The notes under the pieces were generated by a model. It had not been told where the DNA came from. It was given only the letters and a program-made list of their open reading frames with translations, and did not search any database. Position numbers and translations under genes: made by a program. From Datisca glomerata (lineage: Eukaryota; Streptophyta; Magnoliopsida; Cucurbitales; Datiscaceae), in contig QANY01004052.1 of assembly GCA_003255025.1 (NCBI GenBank), positions 1,364,001 through 1,428,000 on the forward strand: 64,000 nt of DNA, in the 5' to 3' direction. Positions 11,617-22,262 of the stretch are shown one piece after another. Positions within the stretch are counted from its first letter, which is position 1. Every line of letters begins with the position of its first letter.

Positions 11617-12076
11617 TATTTCTATTTACTTTTCAATTTCTAAAACCTCAAAGTGAACTTTCATTCGGTATTCTTTATTCACAGTCTCTGTTATTCATCA
11701 TCTTTGGAAAACATAATCATTTGCCTAAGCAGAACATGTTAAAACCAAGTTCAAGAGTCAAAACTAGGATCAATACAATCTATGCATCGCCAAATCATCT
11801 AAGAAATGATTTGCTGTAGAAAAGCTATGATTCTGAAAGAACTTATTACACTAAACTTGTTGGGTCAATGACATCAACTAAATCTTGTCTATCTCTGTTA
11901 TTAACATTTGGACTAATATCTGAGAGCGAAAATTAAGAAGAAGAAAAGACACTTGAAGAACAACAGACTTCCGAAGAAAGAAACTAAAGGCAATAACCGA
12001 GAGGCCTTAATAACTATCAGCTGGTGATTTCACCGTTGCCCTTGATTCTCTTTTCTCTGTCTTTGTTCTCTAAAAG

Positions 12077-13354
12077 CTATGAATTGTATTTACAAATAAT
12101 ACAGTGATTTGAGATTAATCTTTCAATGATACTTCCCTCTTCAATGACGTATCTTCTACTTTGTTTGTTCCATAAATGTATTCCATAAGTCTCACCATTA
12201 AGCTGAAGTAGTTTGGCTTTAACCCATTTTGAACCAGTCCGGTTTTCCGGCTTCTTGAAATATCGATCAATCTTAGTCCAGTCCACCGGATAAAACGCCA
12301 TCGGCCGCAAGATTGTGAAGTTATAACCAGGCGTTGAACCGACTCTCTCAGCCACTCTGGACACCAGGTATGGTCCGTTGTGACCCCATCTGTTTCCATC
12401 AAAAGTAGAAGCAAATTCCTCCATGAATTTCAGTACAAGAGGATGATTCATATCAAAGATAAGAACTGCATTGTTTAACCTGGTCCACTTCCTAGAAACT
12501 GCGGCAATGCTTTGTGCTCCAATGCAGTTTCTCAACCACGTGAACGGCTTTAGAACGATAAAATCTGTGTCTAAGTATACACCTCCATACTTGTATATAA
12601 CTGCTAGTCTCATCAGGTTAGATAGGTTCTGAGCTAATGGAATCTCACCTGGGTCTTTTTTTCCACTCTTCATCTCCTCAAACCAAGCTTCAGCTGGGGT
12701 GTTTTTGAACAGAAAGGACAGGTCTGGAGTGACGGCTAGAATTTTAAATTTACGGTCAAGTAGAGGTTTAAGGATCCTATACCCTCTTTTCGAGTCCAAG
12801 GTTCTTGATAGAATTGTTAAGCAGCCATGAGGATGAGCCTTAAAAAGACTTTCCAATGCCAAAAACTCTCTTCCTTTAAACGACCTTGCCGGAGATATCC
12901 ATGTCATGAAGAACTGATTCTCACATTCATGGCTGAGAAATTCCATAACCCGACCGTGAAATTGGCGCGTCAAGTTGTTGGACTGGAAAATTTGAAACTC
13001 GGGTAGATTTTTACGAAACCAAGCTACTCTTTGTTCCACTGATAGATTATATGGAGATACTAAAATATCTCCCTTTTCACTCCCACCTTCTTCCATGCCT
13101 TCTTGAATAGAACGCAGCGGTAGAGGAATGATGGTTGACTTGATTCTAACTTCAGTTTTGACAGTCTTTCGCAACCCATAATTTGTTTCTCCATTCCTGA
13201 ATGAAACAGAGTGCAGATAAGCATTGTAAACGATACTATCTGCATAGACAATAAAGATAACTGCAGCAAGTAAGATGGCAGAGAAGATGGGAAACTTGGT
13301 ACTCGTCTCAAACATCTTTTTACAGATTCTTCTTAAAGGGAATGAAATTTTCAT
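12077..13354 (-). CDS. GT32-family glycosyltransferase, A4GALT-like (425 aa, intronless)
   Basis: This is a predicted Golgi type II membrane glycosyltransferase of the plant group usually annotated as alpha-1,4-galactosyltransferase/A4GALT-like (GT32). A short basic cytoplasmic N-terminus precedes a single hydrophobic anchor at about residues 21-39. The catalytic part holds the DXD sugar-binding motif: YGGVYLDTDFIVLKPF, with DTD at 262-264. It then holds the C-terminal alpha-1,4-glycosyltransferase region with NNAVLIF (about 294), WGHNGP (about 323) and HLWNKQS (about 393). Sequons at about 103, 127, 243, 345 and 371 fit a lumenal location. The frame is open from the first ATG to the stop, and single-exon structure is usual for this group. 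Donor sugar and acceptor are not known for most plant members, so the name should not be read as proven galactosyltransferase activity. Confidence 0.93.
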   Translation of the reverse strand: MKISFPLRRICKKMFETSTKFPIFSAILLAAVIFIVYADSIVYNAYLHSVSFRNGETNYGLRKTVKTEVRIKSTIIPLPLRSIQEGMEEGGSEKGDILVSPYNLSVEQRVAWFRKNLPEFQIFQSNNLTRQFHGRVMEFLSHECENQFFMTWISPARSFKGREFLALESLFKAHPHGCLTILSRTLDSKRGYRILKPLLDRKFKILAVTPDLSFLFKNTPAEAWFEEMKSGKKDPGEIPLAQNLSNLMRLAVIYKYGGVYLDTDFIVLKPFTWLRNCIGAQSIAAVSRKWTRLNNAVLIFDMNHPLVLKFMEEFASTFDGNRWGHNGPYLVSRVAERVGSTPGYNFTILRPMAFYPVDWTKIDRYFKKPENRTGSKWVKAKLLQLNGETYGIHLWNKQSRRYVIEEGSIIERLISNHCIICKYNS

Positions 13355-15804
13355 TGATGTACAGAAAACGAAGCTCTATATGAAGATGATATCTTTGTCG
13401 AATTCGTTTTCGCGATTAACCCAAAGTTGAGAGACCACTTCAATCTTCCATTGTCATCGACGCTTACGTTGGTCAGGTCAGTCTCTGAAGATTTCAAATT
13501 ACGTTTTTTAGGTGAGAAACTCCGATATTGAAGAATTAATTAATTTAGATAGCCGCCAGCAACAGGCTAAGGGTATTTTTGGGGATAATATATATATAAT
13601 TATAAAGAGGAATTTGTTGGGTCCCCCAACAATAAAAAGGATGGTGATTGAGATTTGAGACACGTATTTAATATTATATAAAAATCATTGGTTCATGTCA
13701 TTATCTCATAGTAGGATCAATTCATTTGGTTTAAAAAAAAAAAGAACCAATTCAAACCAGAAGCCTCCTAATTTGATAATCTCCAAGCAATGAATTATTT
13801 TTGAAGAATCCTAATTGTAATTTCCATTATTGATAAAATAATAGAATAATTTTTATAAAGTTCAACTCATATGGTAATTAGTAAATATTATCGTATTTAT
13901 ATTAAAAAAAACTGAATTATTATGAAAACAATTAAGTAGATCGCCATATTTAGTTTAAGAAAAAGATCTCATTTACACAAAATAAGTTAATTACCAAATT
14001 CGTTAACGAAATCCGATACTCTTGGTAGCTTTAGGTATTTCATTTAGATATTTACCAAAGTAGATATTTTGTTCCCTTCAAATTAGGTTAATCCAACAAT
14101 GAGGTTTATTTCCTATGTTGATAACTGTAATCCAAGAATGTCTGACAGGTCAACGATTTTTTTATTGCTTAAAAACTTGATTATTTTTTCATAATTGGGA
14201 AGATCATGGAGAGATCCACGAACATCGGGTGACATATAAAAAACTTAAATATCTTTAAATGGAGAGGATAATTATTAATCATTGCTGTTTCAAATTTCGG
14301 ATTGTTTGATTCAATAAAATCCTATCTGCATAGTAGTATTTTATCTAACAAGATTAGAGTTTATGAATCCGGATTCCGCAATTAGGTCTCTCAATTGCCG
14401 ATAAATTGACTATTTAGGTCGTCTATATGCCCAAAATCAGTTCATTAAACTGTAAAAAAAATATTTATTCTTTTAGACAAGATAGTATGATCAAATATGA
14501 ATGGTCCATATCAGAATTATTGACCCAATTGGGTCGAACTAACTTTGACTTTTGACAATCGTCTTCATTCGTAAGAGTATATAAAAGTCAGGAGGAGGTT
14601 TGATACTTCGTCAAGTAAGCTACACAAATTCATTGTTAGCAGAAGAAATATCAAAATGGACAAGAGTCAAAAGCAATTATCGACATGTCTGTACCAAAAA
14701 CAAAGAAAAAAATCTGAGTTTAGCAAAACCAACGACAAAAACTCCTTATCCGGAATTTATCTTCAATTAGAATTTATCTTTAATCTTTCATATATATATA
14801 TATATACATCTATACATACATATATTATAAACCTTAAAAATTTGCAAGTGGGATCTATAAATATGGAGCTTCTTCTGTATTATTTTTATTTGTCTAAAAA
14901 AATTGCATTCCATTACCCTTTCTTGTCACATTTACTAAACTTCAAAGATGACCCGTCTAAAGTTTATTATTGAATTCACAGTCAAATGCATACAAAAATA
15001 TATCATCTTTTTTTGAAGTTAAATATTGACTTTATTCACATTATATCAATCCATGAAGTCAATTTCTAGAAAAACGAGTATCTGAAGTCAGTTTCTTTTT
15101 GTTTAATCGAATAAAATAAAAGCTATTTTACAACATAAAAAACTGTCCAACTTGTCCATGTACAAACGTATATTTTAATATAGAATAAACAATCAACATA
15201 TTTCTTCTTCTTTGCTCTTCAAATGTGGCAACCGTGGTTTCATTCATTATACATTTCGCAGTCATTTCCTGTCCAACTAGTTTCATCTTTATTCAGGTTT
15301 ACAATTTTTCTTCACTGTCCAGAGATTTTTCAACATGTAATTGTTAATTGATATATATATTCTTTTTGTGTCAGTCTGCCTTAATTAAAAAACACTCAAT
15401 AGCATAAGAGAAATGAAGGGAATTTTTCACTTATCCAAAAAATCTCTTTCTTAGCATTTGTATTTGAGAGAGAGCTATGCTTAAGTTAGTTCTTTAGGCA
15501 AGATGGTAAGGGAAAAGTGCACTTTATGGTTTGTAAATAGTCTCCTACAAAATTCATAAACATTCATATTTGGCACTCAGGTGGTCAATCATAAGTGTTG
15601 GAAGATTCTGCTACAGACACTCCCCTCATTTATAAAGAATAGGCAATTGAGACATAAGAAAATAAAGCAATAGCTATAGACACAAGGCTGTAATGGCCTA
15701 TAGATGACTTCCATAGAGGAGAGGAGAAACTTGCTTAGATAAGGCAAGAAGCGATCTTGATTGAATATCATTTAAATGATCTTCCTCCGATGGTTGGTAA
15801 AACC
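13355..15804. other. Intergenic sequence upstream of the GT32 gene
   Basis: The first 150 bp probably hold the GT32 5' leader and core promoter (minus strand). The remainder is A+T-rich. It has a small hairpin (TTGTTGGG then CCCAACAA, 13614-13632) and a TATATA/TACATA run (about 14790-14825). A 105-codon plus-strand frame (14656-14973) is low-complexity and has no recognisable domain. Confidence 0.45.
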
Positions 15805-16416
15805 TGTTATTACCTGCATGTAAAGAAATAGAAAACTCACAGATTTTGTAGTTAATAAAAAAAAATGATGATCCGAATCCAGTGCAAAAACTGTCTCCTT
15901 AAGACGAATTTACCCTCTCACAAGTGCTCAAGGTATTGAGTAATTGTGTCTCAGGATAGGACGGATCTTTCGTCCCTACAGAAGTAGCACTCCAATCGAT
16001 AGGAACCAACAGACGTAATTTTGTCTTGTAATCGCATACAACACACCCAAATGCAAGAGAGAGTATGAAAATATGTGTAGAAATTTTGGTTGTGTATGTT
16101 ATATTTTTGCAACAAGTAACCACTATATATAGGTTGGTTCATGGTCATTCGAACCAGCATTTGGTTGCTTTTGGTAATGTTTTGAAGAGATGTGAAAGAT
16201 GAAAAGGTATAACCTCTTGTTCAAATTTCTTATCTAAGTTAAGTCGGTAACTTTTGAGACAATTTTTTTCATTCATTACCTAATGGTTTTGACAACGTGT
16301 TATCTCATAATACTTTTCATAAGATGTAAAACGTGTTTACACTCGGTCCCACTAATATCCAAATATAGATACCATTCGCTGAATTTAAAGTTGTCAAACT
16401 ACCATTTTCGCCAACA
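15805..16416 (-). mobile_element. Ty1/copia LTR, family E, left copy (3' LTR on minus strand)
   Basis: This is an LTR-like block bounded by TG...CA (plus-strand TGTTATTACC to CCAACA). It is followed on its internal side by a polypurine tract (TCATGTGGGGGAT on the minus strand, about 16417-16432). It matches the block at 19411-20126 but lacks about 110 bp near 16210. The 5 bp outside (AAACC, 15800-15804) nearly match the 5 bp outside the far LTR (AAACT, 20127-20131), as expected of a target site duplication with one change. Confidence 0.8.
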
Positions 16417-17654
16417 ATCCCCCACATGAATGAAAAATTGGCTTCGTCAATCATGCAAATGAAAATACAGACACTTGTGCTATTATAAATAAAAATTAAC
16501 TGCCTCGAGATAAGTAGTCATAGAATTTGAACTTTCCCTAGTGAAGATCTATCGGGATTACTTAGCTAATCAGTGGACATGATGTCTTGAACTGTCAGCT
16601 GTTTGTGTAGTCCAAGATAATAGAAATCACACAGTTATTCTTCGAATAAAGTTAGTTCTTACATATGTGTTCACTTTGGCCTTGAACGCCTCCTGGTTTC
16701 ATGAGTGCTCTAGAGAATTCGGCCTACCAATTCTCATAGAAACGCCCATTTCACGCTCACATGGGTGATTTCCATTAAGAGTATCCTACAATACCCCATT
16801 TGTACAAATACAAACTATAGAAATCATTAAAAGTGTAACTTATCATGTTTCTCGCAGCAGATGTGCACTGTCTCATCATAGGAATGGGATGGAGTATGAT
16901 TCTCCTCAGTGCGTACTGAGTCACACATAGTTCGGTTGTCCCTTTGAACCTAGATCTTGTGATCTCCAGTCAACTAGGTAGGGTTGCCACTATGTTGATT
17001 CTTGGTTACATAGGCCTTAGGCCCATTCCCCTTGATGAACTTTTTACTTGCTCTCTTGTTAAACCTTTTGTAAGCGGATCCACAATATTGTCTTTTGACT
17101 TCACGTAGTCAATGGAAATTATTTCACTTGAGAGCAAGTGTCTTACAGTATTGTGTCTTCGATGTAGATGTCATGACTTACCAATTGTTATACATTATAT
17201 TTTGTGCCCTTCCAATTGTTGCTTGACTGTCATAATGTATGCATATTGTAGGCACAGACTTAGGCCAATTAGGAATATCCCCCAAATTTTTTTAAGCCAT
17301 TCAACTTCTTCTCCAGCTTTATCCAAAGCTATAAATTCAGATTCCACCGTAGATCGTGCAATGCAAGCCTGTCTGGAGGACTTCCAAGACACTGCAGCAC
17401 CTCCAAGGGTAAAAATGTATCCTCTTGTGGACTTTTGAATCCTTAGTATCTGATATCCAGTTTGCATCAGTGTAACCTTCCTGTACTGGTGGATATCTTG
17501 TATAGTGTAGTCCATAATTCTTGGTACATTTTAAATACCCTAGAGTTTTTATTATGGCCTTCCAATGATCTTTACCTAAATTGCTTGTATAATGACTTAA
17601 CTTACTTATTGCGTAAGCTATGTCCGGTCTCATACAATTCATAACGTACATCAA
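16417..17654 (-). pseudogene. Copia family E reverse transcriptase/RNase H end, minus strand
   Basis: This is the decayed C-terminal part of a Ty1/copia polyprotein. From 17654 downwards the frame reads [20 protein letters not shown], a conserved block at the RT-RNase H junction. A frame shift later it reads [19 protein letters not shown] with ESEF, the RNase H core. Then come stops and a relic of the RRHNTVR/ISIDYV/DPLTKGL tail. No gag, protease or integrase is attached. The part from about 17420 down to 16417 is mirrored in the plus-strand arm that follows. Confidence 0.8.
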
Positions 17655-17656
17655 GT

Positions 17657-18658
17657 GGATATGTTTTTACCCTTGGAGGTGCTGCCGTGTCTTGGAAGTC
17701 CTCTAAACAGACTTGCATTGTAAGATCTACGATGAAATCTGAATTTATAGCTTAGGATAAAGTTGGAGGAGAAGCCGAATGGCTTAGAAATTTTTTAGAG
17801 GATATTCTGAATTGGCCTAAGCCTATGCCTGTAATATGCACACATTGTAACAGTCAAACAACAATTGGAAGGGCACAAAATATAATGTATAACGGTAAGT
17901 CTCGACATATACGTCGAAGACACAATACCGTAAGACAGTTGCTATCGAGTGGAATAATTTCCATTGACTACGTGATGTCAAAAAACAATATTGCAGACCC
18001 GCTTACCAAAGGTTAAACAAGAGAGAAAGTAAAAAGTTCATCGAGAGGAATGGGCCTAAGGCCTATGTAACCAAGAATCGACATAGTGGTAACCTTACCT
18101 AGTTGACTGGAGATCCCAAGATCTAGGTTCAAAGGGACAACCGAACTATGTATGATATAGTATGCACTGAGGACAATCATATTCCATCCCATTTCTATGA
18201 TGAGACAATGCACATCTACCGTGAGAAACAATATAAGTTACGCTTTTAATGATTTCTACAATTTGTATTTGTACAATTGGGGTATTGCAGGATACTCTTA
18301 ATAGAAATCGCCTATTTATTGTGAAGGGGCCGCTTTTATGGGAATTGGTAGGCCGAATTCTCTAAAGCACTCATGAATCCAGGAGGTGTTCAAGGCCAAA
18401 ACGAACACATGCGTAAGAACTAACTCTGTTCGAAGAATAACTATGTAATTTCTATTGTCTTGGATTACACAAACAACTGACAGTTCAAGGCATCATGTTC
18501 ACTGATTAGCTAAGTAATCCCAATAGATCTTCACTAGGGAAAGTTCAAAGTCTATGACTACTTATCCCGAGGTAGTTAATTTTCATTTGTAATTACATAA
18601 GCGTCTGCATTTTCATTTGCATGTTTGAGGAAGCCATTTTTTCATTCATGTGGAGGAT
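17657..18658 (+). pseudogene. Copia family E RNase H end, inverted second copy
   Basis: In the plus frame from 17657 the sequence reads [19 protein letters not shown], then ST..SEFIA, one in-frame TAG, AEWLRNFLEDI, CNSQTTIGR..MYN, RRHNTVRQLLSSGIISIDYV and NIADPLTKG with a stop at 18016. This is the RNase H domain of copia with its last conserved tail. The following 640 bp run to the LTR at 18659 and include a PPT-like TCATGTGGAGGAT. This stretch repeats the minus-strand arm in inverted orientation with modest divergence. Confidence 0.85.
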
Positions 18659-19366
18659 TGTTAGAGAAAATGGTAGTTTGACAACTTTGAACTCAGATAA
18701 TGGTACCCATATTCTGATATTAGTGGGACCGAGTATAAACACGTCATTCATCTTATGAAAAGTAACGTGAGATAACACGTTGTCAAAACCATTAGGTAAT
18801 GAATGAAAAATAATTGTCTCAAAAGTTACTGAATTGACTTAGATAAGAAATTTGAAGAAGAGGTTATCCCGCCACTGCTAGTCGGTTCGGCATGGTACGA
18901 TACAGACATGGTTAATCTTGGAGTTTCAACAAATGTTCTTATCATTGTCGGGAAGACATTATGTTTGGCTTATACCTCTTCATCTTTCACATATCTGCAA
19001 AACATTGTTAAAGGCAACCAAATGTTGGTTTGAATGGTCACGAATCAACCTATATATAGTGGTTACTTGTTGCAAAGTTTTAACAACAAAATTTTCCTAC
19101 ACATTTTCATACTCTTTCTTGTATTTGGGTCTGTTGTGTGCGATTACAAGAGAAAGTTACGTTAGCCAGTTCCTATCGATTGGAGTGCTATTTCTGTGGG
19201 AACGAAAGATCCATCATATCTTGGGAGACGATTACTCAACACCTCGAGCACCTGTGAGGGGGTAAATTCGTCTTAAGGAGACAATTTCTACACTGGGTTT
19301 GGATAATCATTTTATTTGATTAACTACCTACAAAATTTGTAAGTTTTCTATTTCTTTGCATTAACA
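18659..19366 (+). mobile_element. Copia family E LTR, plus-oriented copy
   Basis: It begins TGTTAGAGAAAATGGTAG, the same family start as the other two copies, and ends near ...GCATTAACA. It includes the roughly 110-bp segment missing from the left LTR (about 18865-18975, containing CTAGTCGGTTCGGCATGG). It forms the outer part of the right arm of the inverted duplication. Confidence 0.8.
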
Positions 19367-19410
19367 TGTTCAGATCTTACTTTTCATAAGATGTACAACG
19401 CCATTAAGAT

Positions 19411-20126
19411 TGTTATTACCTGCATGCAAAGAAATAGAAAACTCACAAATTTTGTAGTTAATCAAATAAAATGGTGATCCGAACTCAGTGCAGAAGCTGT
19501 CTCCTTAGAAGGAATTTACCCCCTCATAGGTGCTCAAGGTGTTGAGTAATCATCTCTTAGGATATGACGTATCTTTCGTTTCTACAGAAGTAGCACTCCA
19601 ATCGATAGGAACTTGTGAATGCAACTTTGTCTTGTAATCGCACACAACAAACCCAAATGCAAGAGAGAGTATGGAAATGTGTAGGAAAATTTTGTTATGT
19701 ATGTTATCTTTTTGCAACAAGTAACCACTATATATAGGTTGGTTCGTGGCCATTCGAACCAACATTTGGTTGCCTTTGGCAATGTTTTGAAGAGATGTGA
19801 AAGATGAAAAGGTATAAACCAAACATCATGTCTTTCTAATAATTATAAGAAAATTTGTCGAAACTCCAAGATTAAACGCGTACCGAATCATACCATGCCG
19901 AATCGACTAGCGGTGGCGGGATAATCTCTTGTTCAAATTTCTTATCTAAGTTAGTCGGTAACTTTTGAGACACTTTTTTCATTCATTACCTAATGGTTTT
20001 GACAATGTGTTATCTTACGTTACTTTTCATAAGATGTATAACGTGTTTGCACTCGGCCCCACTACTATCAAAATATAGATACCATTAACTGAGTTCAAAG
20101 TTGTCAAACTACCATTTTCTCCAACA
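19411..20126 (-). mobile_element. Copia family E LTR, right copy (5' LTR on minus strand), 716 bp
   Basis: This is a full-length TG...CA block (plus-strand TGTTATTACC to CCAACA) oriented like the left copy. No primer binding site is found on its internal side (19367-19410), where only a short piece of duplicated LTR sequence lies. The original 5' internal region therefore appears lost or replaced by the inverted segment. Confidence 0.8.
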
Positions 20127-20228
20127 AAACTGTTGCAACTGCAACTGCGACGGCAACGTTCACAACGATTTTACAACCGTCACCAAAGAGCACAAAAACC
20201 GTCGTGGTTGACAGGTTTTCTTATAGTG
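20127..20228. mobile_element. CACTA (En/Spm-type) transposon terminus
   Basis: Read on the minus strand from 20228 the sequence starts CACTATAAGAAAACC, the typical CACTA terminal inverted repeat. It is followed by subterminal GACGG/GTCACC-type repeats (ACGACGG, GGTGACGG, GCCGTCGC). The other terminus was not found. The copia family E element adjoins the internal side of this end, which suggests insertion into the CACTA remnant. Confidence 0.7.
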
Positions 20229-21941
20229 TTTCTTGTGATTGTCTTGTATTGAGGTATACCGAAGTTATAATGAGTAAAAGTAGGTAACATAAGGGAAGAG
20301 TTGCTTTTTTTATTAGTGAGTGCAATCAAGTTTTATTTTCTTAAATATAACGGTTGTGCTTAAAATGAAAGAGTAAGTGGTTTATACGTATTTATCACCC
20401 TTATAATAAGAAGTAAGAGTCATAATAAGAAGTAGGAGGATAAGCAGAGCAAGAATTAGAGAATTACATTTTATCAACTTATCTGACATGTGTTTCATGA
20501 TTGATGAAATAAATTGACACATTTGATTTACTAAGGTTTTTATCTATCCTTTTGTGATTGTGGGTTTGAGTTTTTCATCTAAATTTTTTTAATGTCATTT
20601 GTTGGTTAAGACAAAATAAAAGATAATAAATCGTGGGATAATGTTTTTTGGCAGGAAGTCGTGGGATAATAAGATTAATGAATAGTTATAATTAACTATC
20701 TCTAATGGTAACCGAGACGTTTCAAACACCAATTAATATTTTACATGAAAATGACAAAAATGGAAAATGCAAATCACGATAGAGGAATTTAAAAGTATAT
20801 CCAATAAAAATATTTCTTACACTTAAAAATTATAACCTAAAATAGAGTAGTATTGAGTCTATTGACCTCTAATGAAGTTGGTGATATCTGATCAGATATG
20901 ATAGAATTGAAATAATATAGCTTAGAGAGGCTAACTTGTTCAAAAATTAGCTGTTGACTTAGACATACCAAGTTTAATTTTTTATACAAAACTTGTACTA
21001 ATTGTACTTCTGATGCACATTTTTAAATAATTCTTAATATATATGCTGTTTTCTCGTGACTTTAATCTATTTTTCCTAATACCATATAGACCCATTTGCC
21101 CGATTTCTAATATAACCAAGCGAAACAGGAATCTTAATATAATGATATGTATTATTACCTTGTGAGTTGAGTATTATTTCATCGGTTTAAAAAGGACCAC
21201 AATGCAATTATCCATTATATTTCCTTACTTCCTTTCAGATTGCCAGTACTGATACATTACTAAAATGATTATCCATGTCATGAAGAATTCATCATAAAAT
21301 GATGCTTTTACGATGCACGTGAATCGATTTTAAAACACACTGAATGCCTTAACACTCGGTGTTTTAGGATGAAGCTTTTGTTGGTTATCCGTCCATGTGG
21401 AAGAATTCCAATTGGGTTTAGTTTCCTTTTGCAGCTACAAGTGGTCGTACTGCCACAGAGCGTTGAATTTATATATTGGGCGACGCTGGATAAAGAGGTT
21501 ATAAAAATTAAAGAAATTACAGCATATAAACAAGTTTAGAAGTGATAATTAATTTATGATCTGTTTTTTAGGATAAATAGTAATTTTACGGATGCTACGT
21601 CACCGGTTTATTTATCTTATTTTTCTGTTGGCAACTTGATGTCTTAATAGGTGGGACAATGTCTTAATAGTAGGTTGAACGATTGGCGGAATAACATCCT
21701 CAACAATTCATTGAACAACAGTTTCAAGCTGTGTTTAAAATAATCCAGTAATGTAGCCAATAAAATGATAATGAATTATGTTTATACTAATCAATATGAT
21801 ATTCAATAATTATATCAATAAGCTATCAATAAATTACATCTGAGTCAGTCCAAACTCAGATTCAGTAAATCACCTTCGTCTTCAGTTCCTTTATGTGAAT
21901 TTGTTCTTTCTTATGGATCCTTTTGTTGCACATCCACGTTC
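20229..21941. other. A+T-rich intergenic sequence
   Basis: No gene, LTR terminus or clear repeat is recognisable. Confidence 0.4.
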
Positions 21942-22262
21942 TTAGACAATACATTCCTTAAATGATAGTAAAATAAAATTAATAAAAGGAAATAAATTAT
22001 AGAAGTATATACATTCAAAATTCCATATAAAATCTTTAATCTCTGTACAAGTGTGAAAAGAAAAATTAAGCATCTTCCTAAACGCTATTTTATTATTCTT
22101 AAAGTATTTTTCCTTCAGCCTCCATTCCCTTATTTTTTCCCTATCCACGTGCAATGATGATGTGCATCGTAAACCAATGATAGCACCAAAATCCCTCATT
22201 GTAAATCTAGCAACTTTCCCGTTGAAATCAAAGTACATAGAATCCGTCCTATTGCTTCTCGG
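21942..22262 (-). pseudogene. DUF1985-type fragment of a MULE/Ulp1-associated gene
   Basis: The minus-strand frame from 22262 reads MYFDFNGKVARFTMRDFGAI followed by IGLRC. It resembles the DUF1985 signature (conserved ...F..REF..ITGL.C). DUF1985 occurs in plant proteins carried by Mutator-like elements, often with a Ulp1-type protease. A possible exon end (GAAT|GTATAT) lies near 22011. The frame upstream is closed by a stop at 22263-22265. A short Lys/Ser-rich open stretch (about 22480-22560, minus) might belong to the same gene. The assignment rests on one domain-like block and no terminal inverted repeats were found. Confidence 0.45.

Noticed and set aside
13614..13632. Small hairpin TTGTTGGG...CCCAACAA
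   Set aside because: Too short to mean anything in a plant genome. Not a terminator in this context.
14656..14973. 105-codon plus-strand frame
   Set aside because: Contains a TATATA/TACATA run and low-complexity sequence. No domain or splice support.
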